Below are positions 17,523 to 25,212 of a stretch of 59,859 nt of DNA, piece after piece (positions within the stretch are counted from its first letter, which is position 1; each line of letters begins with the position of its first letter). The stretch is from Candidatus Geothermocultor quzhuomuensis. Lineage in GTDB: Bacteria > Actinomycetota > Aquicultoria > Geothermocultorales > Geothermocultoraceae. The notes beneath the pieces are model-generated. The model did not search any database, had not been told where the DNA came from, and was given only the letters and a program-made list of their open reading frames with translations. Position numbers and translations under genes: made by a program. The DNA lies in the NCBI GenBank assembly GCA_015711795.1, contig JACVJC010000014.1, positions 1 to 59,859 on the forward strand. The letters run 5' to 3'.

Positions 17523-17585
17523 AAAGGCAATACTAAGAACTTCAGCCTTTATTTTAAGAGCCATTTTATTTCTCTTTAAAAATAG

Positions 17586-17639
17586 TTGACTAAAGGATTA
17601 ACAAAAATTAAAATATGGTTATGAAACCGACTAGTCGGT
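17586..17639 (+). promoter_or_regulatory. tetR promoter and 14-bp palindromic operator
   Basis: TTGACT (17586-17591), 17-nt spacer and TAAAAT (17609-17614). Transcription should start at about 17621, which is itself an ATG. Directly after it lies ACCGACTAGTCGGT (17626-17639), a perfect 14-bp palindrome of the kind bound by many TetR-family repressors. The operator covers the first bases of the transcript, so the gene is probably self-repressed. Confidence 0.75.
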
Positions 17640-18304
17640 CTGTAAAATTAGATAAATCACCAGTTAAAATTGAGAAAACTCGAAGAAAAATAATGGACGC
17701 TGCTCTTAAAGTTTTTTCTGAAAAAGGCTATCATGTGAGTAATGTTGATGAGATAGTGGAAAAATCTGGTACTTCAAAGGGTGGCTTTTATTTTCACTTC
17801 CCCAGCAAAAAAGCACTTTTCCTCACCTTAGTCGATGAAATGCTTAAAATCCTCTTTGCTAAAATAGAAAATGCAGTTAATGAAAAAAGTGACATTGCCG
17901 ACCAGATTGAAACTGCTCTCTCAAAAGCTCTTCACATCTTTACTAAGTATCGCTCGCTAGCCAAATTTTTACTGGTCGAGGCTGTTGGCTCAGGTTCACA
18001 ATTTGAAAAAATCCGTTTTGAAAGTTATAGCCGTTTTGCTTGTTTAATTCAAGGTCTACTCGATCAAGCCATAAAGGAAAAAAGGATTGAGCCTATGGAC
18101 ACCGAGACTGTTTCCTGGATTTGGGTAGGCGCTATTTATCAGGTTATAATCCGCTGGCTTTATTTAAGAAATGATGTCTCATTAAAAAAAGACATTGAGA
18201 CATTGAAAAGTATTCTCTTAAAAAGTGTTGGGATAAAGAATTTAACCTTGGTTCAAAATTGCTCAAGAATTAATAACTTAAGGAGGAATAAAAATGGAAG
18301 CTAA
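17621..18304 (+). CDS. TetR-family transcriptional repressor
   Basis: About 227 aa. N-terminal HTH: RRKIMDAALKVFSEKGYHVS with VEKSGTSKGGFYFHFPSKKAL; C-terminal ligand domain helical and unassigned. I prefer the ATG at 17621 over that at 17615, because the latter directly follows the -10 box and would lie before the predicted start of transcription. The first 18 or so codons overlap a TetR-type operator. Its end overlaps the UbiA prenyltransferase gene by 11 bases, so it likely controls that operon; the inducer may be a quinone or isoprenoid compound (inference). Confidence 0.9.
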   Translation: MKPTSRSVKLDKSPVKIEKTRRKIMDAALKVFSEKGYHVSNVDEIVEKSGTSKGGFYFHFPSKKALFLTLVDEMLKILFAKIENAVNEKSDIADQIETALSKALHIFTKYRSLAKFLLVEAVGSGSQFEKIRFESYSRFACLIQGLLDQAIKEKRIEPMDTETVSWIWVGAIYQVIIRWLYLRNDVSLKKDIETLKSILLKSVGIKNLTLVQNCSRINNLRRNKNGS

Positions 18305-19214
18305 ACCAAGTAAAGCTAAATTAATGTTTTTAGAAACTCGGCCTCAGTTCCTATTGCTCACTCCTATCGCTTTTTCGGTGGGGATTGCTGTTGCTTTCTA
18401 TCAAGGTAACTTTAATGGTCTTCATCTTATCCTAGCTCTCATTGGTTCAATTCTTGCCCACGTCACTGTAAATGTCATCAACGACTACTACGACTATATT
18501 CGAGGAACTGACAAGTTAACTCGAAGAACTCCATTTAGTGGCGGAAGTGGCATGCTGCCTGAAGGAATGCTCAAGCCTCAAGATGTTTTTAAGCTCGGTG
18601 TTGGGTCACTTATTTTAGGGCTTTTAATTGGAGTTTACTTTATCTTCAAGTATCAAATTCTCATTCCCATTGTGATATTGGCTGGTTTCCTGGTGTATGC
18701 TTACACCCCTATTCTTACCCGAATTTATATCACAGAACTCTTTCCAGGAATAGGGTTTGGACCCCTTCTTGTCATTGGCGCATATATTACCCAGCTTTCA
18801 GCAGGAAGTTCAACCATTTCACCAGCGGTCATCTGGGCTTCTATCCCAGTCGGCATTCTTGTTTCCAATCTTCTTTGGGTCAATGAAATTCCCGACTATG
18901 AAGCCGATATAAAAACTGGCAGAAAGCATGGGGTTATTTTACTGGGAGCAAAACGAGCTTCCCGAGCTTATGTTCTTTTCCTTGCCCTAGCTTATTTGTT
19001 CATCATCATACCAGTCGTTTTAAAAATCCTTCCAATTCATATCCTTATTAGTTTATTAACCATTCCAGTGGCTATCAAAGCTAGCCAGGGGGTTTTAAAA
19101 AATTATAATCAGCCTGAAAAACTCATCCCCAGCCTTGGTCAAAACATTCTAGTTGTTTTGGGGACACCAGCTCTTATGACTATTGGTATCGTAATCGCCA
19201 CCTTTACAAGATAA
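18294..19214 (+). CDS. UbiA-family prenyltransferase (MenA-like)
   Basis: 306 aa integral membrane enzyme with about eight helices, transferring a polyprenyl chain to an aromatic acceptor. The first Asp motif NDYYDYIRGTD and the second, NEIPDYEADIKTGRKHG, bind the Mg-diphosphate. The GSGMLPEG stretch is MenA-like, but the acceptor cannot be told from sequence. The ATG at 18294 follows AAGGAGGAATAAAA. No other menaquinone gene is seen nearby. A weak terminator follows at 19264-19278 (GGGTAA-CAA-TTACCC). Confidence 0.88.
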   Translation: MEAKPSKAKLMFLETRPQFLLLTPIAFSVGIAVAFYQGNFNGLHLILALIGSILAHVTVNVINDYYDYIRGTDKLTRRTPFSGGSGMLPEGMLKPQDVFKLGVGSLILGLLIGVYFIFKYQILIPIVILAGFLVYAYTPILTRIYITELFPGIGFGPLLVIGAYITQLSAGSSTISPAVIWASIPVGILVSNLLWVNEIPDYEADIKTGRKHGVILLGAKRASRAYVLFLALAYLFIIIPVVLKILPIHILISLLTIPVAIKASQGVLKNYNQPEKLIPSLGQNILVVLGTPALMTIGIVIATFTR

Positions 19215-19440
19215 TACTCGCAGGTAGCAGGTCACAGGTAACATAATGGGAAAAAACTTGCTTGGGTAACAATTACCCTGTTTGAATTTCTTATTATAAA
19301 AGCTTAGTCTATTATTTACCCAAAAACTTAAAGTTGGGCTTAAATTAATCTCCTTATGCAACTTCGCCTAATACTAGCTTTTTTAAGGTATTTCTAAGAT
19401 ACACTTACTGAGCGAGTTAAAGAGGGAACAGCAACTCTCC

Positions 19441-20065
19441 TCAATGTGCGGCCAAGAAAATGAAATTGTGCTTATTGATATAGAGAGAAATCATCTTTTT
19501 ACCTCTTCCCTCCTCTGGCTCTTGGTTAGCTGGAGGAACAAGGAACAAATCTAAAAGCCATTCCCCTTCTCCAAAGGAAAAGAATTAAGCTCCTTAGTAC
19601 TGAAGTGTCAAAGATAGACTTTGAGAAGAGAACAGTACTTACCTCAGGTGGAGAGCTATGTTATCACTATCTCGTCATTGCCCTCGGGGCAAGCACTTTT
19701 CCAGAAAAGATTTCTGGCTTTTTAGAAGCTACTTATAATTTTTATGACTAACCAGCTGTAGAGAGCATAAGAGACACAATAAATAATTTTAATAATGGTC
19801 AAATAGTTATTCTTATCACTTCATTGCCATTCAAATGCCCAGCCGCACCTTATGAAGCAGCTTTACTTCTTAATGCATTTTTTAAGAGGAAACAAAGGAG
19901 GGTCGAAATAGAAGTGATTACTCCTGAGCCCTTACCAGTGCCTACAGCAGGACCAGAGATTGGCAACATGGTAGTCTCTTTGTTTTGAGAGAAGGTTCGC
20001 TTTATACCAGATCGTCAGGGAACAAAGGTAAACCCTTTAATAATTTGAAGTTGGTGAAGAAACAA
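19441..20065 (+). pseudogene. Decayed sulfide:quinone-reductase-like flavoprotein gene
   Basis: Fragments in shifting frames read ENEIVLIDIERNHLFTSSLL, then STEVSKIDFEKRTVLTSGGE with YHYLVIALGAS, then SLPFKCPAAPYEAALLLNAF, then VEIEVITPEPLPVPTAG. This is the order of an FAD/NAD(P)-binding oxidoreductase of the sulfide:quinone-reductase/NADH dehydrogenase type; PFKCPAAPYE is typical, with the Cys kept. Several frameshifts and stops break it. The N-terminal FAD GxGxxG and the C-terminal third are missing. The RRM gene's promoter overlaps or follows its end. About 200 bases before it (19215-19440) contain only the weak terminator and repeat-like words. Confidence 0.8.
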
Positions 20066-20070
20066 AAAAT

Positions 20071-20099
20071 TTGGTTAAATTTGAAACTTCTAGTATAAT
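20071..20099 (+). promoter_or_regulatory. Promoter of the RRM gene
   Basis: TTGGTT (20071-20076), 17-nt spacer, TATAAT (20094-20099), giving a leader of about 100 nt. Confidence 0.65.
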
Positions 20100-20140
20100 T
20101 AGAAATTAAAAGATTATAGTGAATTTTTTTGTAGCCAGTG

Positions 20141-20175
20141 AGACTCTCAAAGATTCCCTGTAATCTTGAGAGTCT
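20141..20175 (+). terminator. Leader hairpin upstream of the RRM gene
   Basis: AGACTCTCAAAGATT (20141-20155) and AATCTTGAGAGTCT (20162-20175) form a 14-bp stem with one bulge, followed by AATTATTTTT. It lies between promoter and ribosome site, so it could be an attenuator, a stability element or a cold-sensitive structure. Confidence 0.6.
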
Positions 20176-20203
20176 AATTATTTTTGATAGGAGGTGAAAA
20201 TAT

Positions 20204-20488
20204 TTGTCCACCAAATTATATATTGGCAATCTTGGTTTTGAGGTTACAGAGGCTGAACTTAAAGAACTTTTCAGTCAACATGGCAAAGTAGAGTCAGTAA
20301 AAATAATAACTGATAGACATTCAGGAAGATCAAGAGGGTTTGCTTTTATTGAGATGTCATCAAAAGAAGAAGCGGCACAAGCAATAGAAAAGTTAAACGG
20401 CTACAATTTAAAGGACAGAGAAATAGCCGTAGCCAAAGCAAGACCGCCACAAACCAATAGGCTTTCCAGAAAGACGAGGTTTAGATAA
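20204..20488 (+). CDS. RRM-type RNA-binding protein
   Basis: 94 aa single RNA-recognition-motif protein. RNP2 is LYIGNLGF (residues 5-12) and RNP1 is RSRGFAFIEM (about 42-51), both with the aromatic RNA-stacking residues; a short Arg-rich tail follows. Start is TTG with AGGAGGTGAAAA at good spacing. Bacterial RRM proteins of this kind are often cold-induced and may act as RNA chaperones. The next genes encode a cold-shock protein and an FKBP, fitting one stress-related operon. Confidence 0.93.
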   Translation: MSTKLYIGNLGFEVTEAELKELFSQHGKVESVKIITDRHSGRSRGFAFIEMSSKEEAAQAIEKLNGYNLKDREIAVAKARPPQTNRLSRKTRFR

Positions 20489-20525
20489 ACCTTAGTTATT
20501 TTTTTAATTGACGAGAGGAGTAATC

Positions 20526-20825
20526 ATGTATTTTGAAGGTAAAGTAAAGTGGTTTAATGAAAAAAAAGGTTATGGCTTCATTGAAAAAGCAGGAGGAAAA
20601 GACATTTTTGTCCATCAAACTGCAATTACAAAATCTGGTATTAGCACCCTTAAGGAAGGACAAAAAGTTAAATTTGAAGTGACCCAAGGTCTTAAAGGCG
20701 AACAAGCAATAAATGTTGAAGTAATTGGAGAGAGCAAAGAAACAACGGATGAGAAAATAAAAGCTTTTAGAAGAGTGAGCAAAGAAAACTTAAGGGATTT
20801 GAAGAAACGGCAAAAGCGAAGGTAA
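20526..20825 (+). CDS. Cold shock domain protein with basic C-terminal tail
   Basis: 99 aa. The cold-shock domain (residues 1-67) has RNP1 KGYGFIEKA and RNP2 IFVHQTAI. It is followed by a tail of about 32 residues ending [10 protein letters not shown], which ordinary CspA (67 aa) lacks. I use the ATG at 20526 (GAGAGGAG upstream), six codons inside the longest frame. The tail may add RNA or ribosome binding. Second gene of the RRM-Csp-FKBP group. Confidence 0.92.
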   Translation: MYFEGKVKWFNEKKGYGFIEKAGGKDIFVHQTAITKSGISTLKEGQKVKFEVTQGLKGEQAINVEVIGESKETTDEKIKAFRRVSKENLRDLKKRQKRR

Positions 20826-20869
20826 AATGACGCTCTTTCAGGACTAAAAACCGAAAGGGGGGAAATATT

Positions 20870-21292
20870 ATGCCCATTAAGCGAGGAGATATTGTTGAAG
20901 TTCACTACACAGGCAAATTCGAAGATGGCGAAGAGTTTGATAGCAGTCGAACAAGAGAACCTCTAGTCTTTAAAGTTGGTCAAGGGGAAATAATCAAAGG
21001 ATTTGAAGATGCCGTAGTTGGCATGGAGATTGGGGAGAAAAAAGAGATTACAATAATCCCTGAGAATGCTTATGGAGAATACAAAGAAGAGCTTGTCCAA
21101 AAGGTGCCAAAAGATTTTCTTCGAGGAAGAGATGTAAAGAAGGGAGACATTTTAGAACTAAGAGCTCCAGGAAATCAGCTGCTTAGAGCTCTCGTCTGCG
21201 AAGTCGACGAAGACTCAGTCACTTTTGATTTAAATCATCCATTAGCTGGAAAAGTTCTTAAGTTTGAGATTGAAATTGTCGGCATAAAATAG
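20870..21292 (+). CDS. FKBP-type peptidyl-prolyl isomerase, SlyD-like
   Basis: 140 aa cytoplasmic prolyl isomerase. FKBP domain start KRGDIVEVHYTGKFEDGEEF; inserted-in-flap (IF) region around PENAYGEYKEELVQKVPKDF as in SlyD; end DLNHPLAGKVLKFEIEIVGI. The His-rich metal tail of E. coli SlyD is absent. GGGGGGAAA precedes the ATG. Third gene of a possible protein/RNA-folding operon. Confidence 0.93.
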   Translation: MPIKRGDIVEVHYTGKFEDGEEFDSSRTREPLVFKVGQGEIIKGFEDAVVGMEIGEKKEITIIPENAYGEYKEELVQKVPKDFLRGRDVKKGDILELRAPGNQLLRALVCEVDEDSVTFDLNHPLAGKVLKFEIEIVGIK

Positions 21293-21301
21293 CAAAAATT
21301 T

Positions 21302-21331
21302 TTGAGTTGGAACTCTTTAATTTGATATACT
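21302..21331 (+). promoter_or_regulatory. Promoter of the 148-aa gene
   Basis: TTGAGT (21302-21307), 18-nt spacer, TATACT (21326-21331). Confidence 0.5.
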
Positions 21332-21361
21332 TTATATGGAGGGGCAAGGGGATGACTTATT

Positions 21362-21808
21362 TTGAGAGTTCAATTTCTGCGATGGCTTGAAGAAAAAGAA
21401 GATGAAATAATTGACAGTTGGGTTCATTGTATCAAATCTTCCCCTCATACTCCTATTTTTTCCCATATAAATGAAAAAGTACTAAAGCTCAAAGGAAAAC
21501 TTTTTTTGGATCTTTGGTTAGATACAAATTTTAAGATGGAAGATTGTATGGGTTGGGAAGAATGTCAAGAATTTCATTTGGAATTGTCAAATTCAAAAGC
21601 CAAATTAAGTGAAATATTTGCTCTTCTTGCTTATTTAGCAACAAGTATCTCTGCTTCTCTCTCTGACTTCCCCCATATTGAAAAGTTACCTCGGGGGATT
21701 ATCCGTAAAACTTTTGAAGACATATCGCATTGCTTTTCAGAATGTTTTATCTGCATTCTCAATGACATTATAAAGAAAGATAAAGAAATAGTTAGAAACT
21801 GCAAATAA
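21362..21808 (+). CDS. Helical protein, perhaps RsbRD N-terminal type
   Basis: 148 aa, helical and soluble, starting VQFLRWLEEKEDEIIDSWV, which resembles the beginning of RsbRD_N sensory domains (a helix with an 'I..W' pattern). Contains five Cys residues (DCMGWEEC, HCFSECFIC), possibly redox- or metal-related. No output domain is attached. The start codon is uncertain (TTG at 21362 with AGGGG upstream). It has its own promoter, separate from the FKBP operon. Family assignment is tentative. Confidence 0.55.
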   Translation: MRVQFLRWLEEKEDEIIDSWVHCIKSSPHTPIFSHINEKVLKLKGKLFLDLWLDTNFKMEDCMGWEECQEFHLELSNSKAKLSEIFALLAYLATSISASLSDFPHIEKLPRGIIRKTFEDISHCFSECFICILNDIIKKDKEIVRNCK

Positions 21809-21905
21809 AATAAAAAAACTAAGGATATTGGGCTTCAGAAAGTCAATAAATAAATCAAATTTGGAAAAACTCCTTTTATCATTTACCTAGTTAGAGAATT
21901 AAAAA

Positions 21906-21990
21906 TGTCCCGAGAAACTATCCGCTGTTTCCTTTTACTTGCAAACTTACGCTTGCTTTCGAAGTTCCCGTTGGATTGCTTCTCGGGACA
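21906..21990 (-). ncRNA. Candidate 85-nt small RNA closed by an 11-bp helix
   Basis: Arms TGTCCCGAGAA (21990-21980) and TTCTCGGGACA (21916-21906) pair perfectly and enclose about 63 nt with a second weak helix (ATCC/GGAT) and an AACTTCGAAAGC segment. A TTGACA promoter lies such that transcription starts at the first base of the helix. The last helix base is followed by TTTTT, so the closing helix is also the terminator. No match to a family I know; not a tRNA. Confidence 0.6.
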
Positions 21991-21995
21991 ACTTA

Positions 21996-22024
21996 ACCTT
22001 ACTAAGAGTCAATTTTTTTGTCAA
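21996..22024 (-). promoter_or_regulatory. Promoter of the 85-nt RNA
   Basis: Minus strand TTGACA (22024-22019), 17-nt spacer, TAAGGT (22001-21996). The -10 box is weak, the -35 perfect. Confidence 0.6.
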
Positions 22025-22303
22025 TAGCCCCTATGCTCTCATTTCTTATTCTCTACCTGGCTGACCTTAAGTTAAATCTCCAAAAATTTTTTAAAAATTT
22101 TTTTTTCAAATAAAGTCGGATCTCTCAACTATAATTACCAGCCTATTTAAAACTTTACCCCTAAATTCTTGTTAAATAGAAGCACGGGTTTTTAATAATT
22201 ATGGTATCCAAGTCAAATACAAACAAAAAGATTTGCAAAAAGTTAAATTAAGGATTTGTTTTGCCTGTTCAGGATAAGTATCGGTGTCTAATTCCATATC
22301 CAC

Positions 22304-22337
22304 GCCATTTTTCAAAATTAGGATTTTGAAAAATGGC
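22304..22337. repeat. 15-bp inverted repeat overlapping the tRNA-Ser 3' end
   Basis: GCCATTTTTCAAAAT (22304-22318), TAGG, ATTTTGAAAAATGGC (22323-22337). The right arm includes the CCA end and discriminator of tRNA-Ser, so the left arm is an inverted copy of the tRNA end; CCACGCC versus CCACCGCC extends the likeness. It may serve as terminator of the tRNA transcript or be a recombination scar. The rest of 22025-22300 is A+T-rich and holds nothing I recognise. Confidence 0.75.
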
Positions 22338-22427
22338 GGTGGGGGTGAGATTCGAACTCACGGTCCACCGAAAGGCAGACACTGGTTTTCGAGACCAGCC
22401 CAATAAACCAAACTCTGGCACCCCACC
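22334..22427 (-). tRNA. tRNA-Ser (anticodon CGA)
   Basis: Acceptor GGTGGGG/CCCCACC, long variable arm typical of class II tRNA, anticodon arm CTGGT-CTCGAAA-ACCAG with anticodon CGA, T arm GTGAG-TTCGAAT-CTCAC, discriminator G and encoded CCA. Reads UCG codons. Confidence 0.95.
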
Positions 22428-22633
22428 GTTTTACCACAAAAAATTCTTGCTAATTTAATTTTATCCGCGTTCCGGCCGCTAAAATTTGCTAAGGCTTAAA
22501 AGATGAGGTTAAGTAAGTCTTCCACAATATTTTACTCTCAGTCCATTGAATATTCTAGAGATGTGTGACAATCTAACCTTAGAGCTTCAGCTTTATTATT
22601 TGGATTACTCGCCTCTCCTCCCGCCCTTTTCCA

Positions 22634-22663
22634 TTGACAAAGCTTTAATTTAACAAGTATTAT
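22634..22663 (+). promoter_or_regulatory. Promoter of the radical SAM gene
   Basis: TTGACA (22634-22639), 18-nt spacer, TATTAT (22658-22663). It overlaps an ATG at 22662, which therefore cannot be the translation start. Confidence 0.75.
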
Positions 22664-22703
22664 GAATATCGTAGTAAGAGCATCCTTAAAAGGAGGTTTA
22701 AAT

Positions 22704-24260
22704 TTGGATGTTCTTTTATTGAATCCTCCAGCTAAAAGCGTTGATTTGATGGAACCCCTGGGGATCCAGTATCTGGCTTCCGCCTTAAGAGAAAAGGGAT
22801 ATGAAGTTGAACTTCTTGATGCCCCTTCCCAGTTTTGGGATCACAAAAGAGTAGTTGAGGAAATTGAAAAGTACCATTTTAAAATCCTAGGAATTACCGT
22901 TGCTTTTCAAAAAAGACTGCTTGAAACCCTCGAAATGGTTAAGGAGCTCCGTTCAAGAGGTGTAAAATCGCACATAATTCTGGGTGGACATCCCCCTACC
23001 TTTACTTATAAAGAGATTCTAAAAAACTTTCCGGTTGATTCAATTGCCCGAGGTGAAGGCGAGCAAACCTTTCTCGAATTAACTGAAAAAATATTTCAAG
23101 GTGAAGATTGGACCCAAGTTCCAGGAATTGCTTACAAAGAGGGAAAGCAAGTTATAACTAATCCAACGAGAGCACTCATTAAAGATTTAGACGAAATCCC
23201 TTTTCCAGCTCGAGATGTTCTAGAAAGGAAAGGTCAGGTTATTCCTCAAATCTCTATTGCTTCCAGCCGAGGGTGCTATGGTTTTTGCTCTTTCTGCAGC
23301 GTAACAGCCTTTTATAAACTATTTTCAGGCTCAAGATGGAGAGCAAGAAAACCAAAAGCAGTCGTTGATGAAATTGAAGAAATCCATAAAAAATTTCCTC
23401 GCCATTATGTTTTCTTCGTTGATGATAATTTCATTGGCTCAACCAGCATTGGAAAGCAACGAGCCATAGAAATTGCAGAAGAAATCATCACAAGAAAATT
23501 AAAATTTCCTTTTTATATTTCTTGCCGAGCTATTGATGTTGAGAGAAATCTCTTTTCAGTTTTAAAAAGAGCTGGCCTTCATACAGTCTTTTTGGGAATT
23601 GAGTCAGGTCAACAAAATACCCTCGATCTCTTTGATAAGCAAACAACGGTTGAACAAAACCGCCAAGCCATTAAGATTCTCCAGGAACTTGAAATAAATA
23701 TCGATATTGGTTTCATCTGGGTAAATCCATATACGACCTTAGATGAAATGCGCCAAGATCTAAAGTTTCTGGAAGAAACTGGCATAGGTCCGGATTTACG
23801 AAATCTTAATATCTTAGCAATTTACCCTGGAATTTCCCTTGTCGATAAGCTTAAAAGCGATGGGCTACTCATTGAAGAGCCTCTAGACTTAAAATACCAA
23901 TTTAAAAATGAAAAGACAGAAGAAGTAGTCAATTTCCTCAAAAAAATTTTAAACTCCTATTTATATCCTCTCTTTCAAGAAATTATAAATCTCAATCGCC
24001 AACTCTCACTCCTAAAACAAAGAGAAAGAAAGGAAAAAACAATTAACTACTTTAGAGAAAAGCTAAACGAGGTAAACAACGACTTTAATTACCTAGTAAA
24101 GGATTATGTTTATCGGGTAATTGATTTATTTAAATCAAGTGAAGCAACAATCTCAAAAGATTTAGAGATGATTGAAAAATCACTTGATATCAGCATGGAA
24201 AATTTTAAAGAAAACTTAAGCTGGTTAGATTCAGCAATTAAATCAAGGAACGCGAGCTAA
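22704..24260 (+). CDS. B12-binding-domain radical SAM protein
   Basis: About 518 aa. The N-terminal cobalamin-binding domain (DVLLLNPPAKSV, GIQYLASALREKGYEVELLD, ILGGHPPTF) is followed by a radical SAM core with CxxxCxxC in SRGCYGFCSFC, then a helical, coiled C-terminal part. These class B enzymes methylate or rearrange unreactive carbon centres using SAM. Substrate unknown. I choose TTG 22704 with AAAGGAGG upstream: the in-frame ATG at 22662 lies inside the -10 box. Its end overlaps comF (opposite strand) by 18 bases. Confidence 0.88.
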   Translation: MDVLLLNPPAKSVDLMEPLGIQYLASALREKGYEVELLDAPSQFWDHKRVVEEIEKYHFKILGITVAFQKRLLETLEMVKELRSRGVKSHIILGGHPPTFTYKEILKNFPVDSIARGEGEQTFLELTEKIFQGEDWTQVPGIAYKEGKQVITNPTRALIKDLDEIPFPARDVLERKGQVIPQISIASSRGCYGFCSFCSVTAFYKLFSGSRWRARKPKAVVDEIEEIHKKFPRHYVFFVDDNFIGSTSIGKQRAIEIAEEIITRKLKFPFYISCRAIDVERNLFSVLKRAGLHTVFLGIESGQQNTLDLFDKQTTVEQNRQAIKILQELEINIDIGFIWVNPYTTLDEMRQDLKFLEETGIGPDLRNLNILAIYPGISLVDKLKSDGLLIEEPLDLKYQFKNEKTEEVVNFLKKILNSYLYPLFQEIINLNRQLSLLKQRERKEKTINYFREKLNEVNNDFNYLVKDYVYRVIDLFKSSEATISKDLEMIEKSLDISMENFKENLSWLDSAIKSRNAS

Positions 24261-24941
24261 GGTAATTACCCTTACTTCCTTTACCCCTGCTTTCTTTAAA
24301 ACTTTACTTGCTTCTATTACTGTTGAACCAGTAGTATACACATCATCAACTAAAAGAACAGTTTTTCCTTTTAAATCTAATCCAAATCTTAATTTGATAC
24401 TAAAAGCATCCTTAACATTATTTTTCCTTTCCTCAAGTTTTAAGGTATTTTGTTCTTTAATTTTGCGCTTAAAATAAAGAGTGGGTTCAATAGGTTTTCG
24501 TGCTAAATTTGCTATTTCTCTTCCAAGCAATTCTGCCTGATTGTATCCCCTTTCCCTTTCTTTCGGTGACAGCATAGGAATGAAAGTAATTAAATCAACA
24601 GGGGAAATTAAATTATCAAAGTGCTCTGTGACGAAAGAGGCAAAAAAGAAAGCTAAATTCTTTCGATGGGAATACTTAAATTGATGAATGAGTCCCTTTA
24701 ATGGCTCTTCATATTTTCCAAGGGAGCGACATAAAGAAAAATAAACCCTTTTCCCTTTACAAGCTTGACAATTAAAAACTGAATGAAGGGTTGGCTTGCC
24801 ACACTTTTTACAAAAGCAAGAATTTATAAAAGGGAGCTTTCTTAGACAATCAGGACAAACAAGTTCTTGAGAAGAATGTCCGCAAACAAGACAAGAAGGT
24901 GGATAAATTAAATCAATGAAACCTTTAATTAAACCTTTCAA
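24243..24941 (-). CDS. comF: ComF-family amidophosphoribosyltransferase-like protein
   Basis: 232 aa. N-terminal zinc ribbon with four Cys pairs (CLVCG, CPDC, CKKCG, CQAC), then a phosphoribosyltransferase fold with the PRPP loop VLLVDDVYTTGST. In naturally competent bacteria ComF helps bring in single-stranded DNA; elsewhere its role is unclear. TTG start with GGAGGGG upstream. The 270-base gap behind its start, up to the AEC gene, contains CTGAAG-type repeat words (about 25065-25150) and no gene. Confidence 0.9.
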   Translation of the reverse strand: MKGLIKGFIDLIYPPSCLVCGHSSQELVCPDCLRKLPFINSCFCKKCGKPTLHSVFNCQACKGKRVYFSLCRSLGKYEEPLKGLIHQFKYSHRKNLAFFFASFVTEHFDNLISPVDLITFIPMLSPKERERGYNQAELLGREIANLARKPIEPTLYFKRKIKEQNTLKLEERKNNVKDAFSIKLRFGLDLKGKTVLLVDDVYTTGSTVIEASKVLKKAGVKEVRVITLARVP

Positions 24942-25212
24942 CAGCCCCTCCAGTAAAAATAAATCCTAAATCCCTGTCTGCCTCTCTGCGACAAACAGCC
25001 AAAACAAATCCCAAACTCTAATGTCCCAATTCCCAAACTATAAAATAGACTGAAGCTAGAAGTCAATATAAAAACAAGATTACATAGTGCTGAAGATCTG
25101 AAGAAAGAAGTTCTGTAGTTTCATATATTCTTCAGCGCTCCAGCTCCTTTTGTATAAGTCTTAAGTCTGCTTTCACCCCTGCTTGTCCCACTTTTCCTTT
25201 AATTTTTAGCCT

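Noticed and set aside
20002-20229. 75-codon minus-strand frame
   Set aside because: Antisense to the decayed flavoprotein gene and the RRM leader; no family and no start context.
22662-22703. ATG 22662 as the start of the radical SAM gene
   Set aside because: It overlaps the -10 box of a good promoter, while TTG 22704 has a strong ribosome site and fits the family N-terminus.
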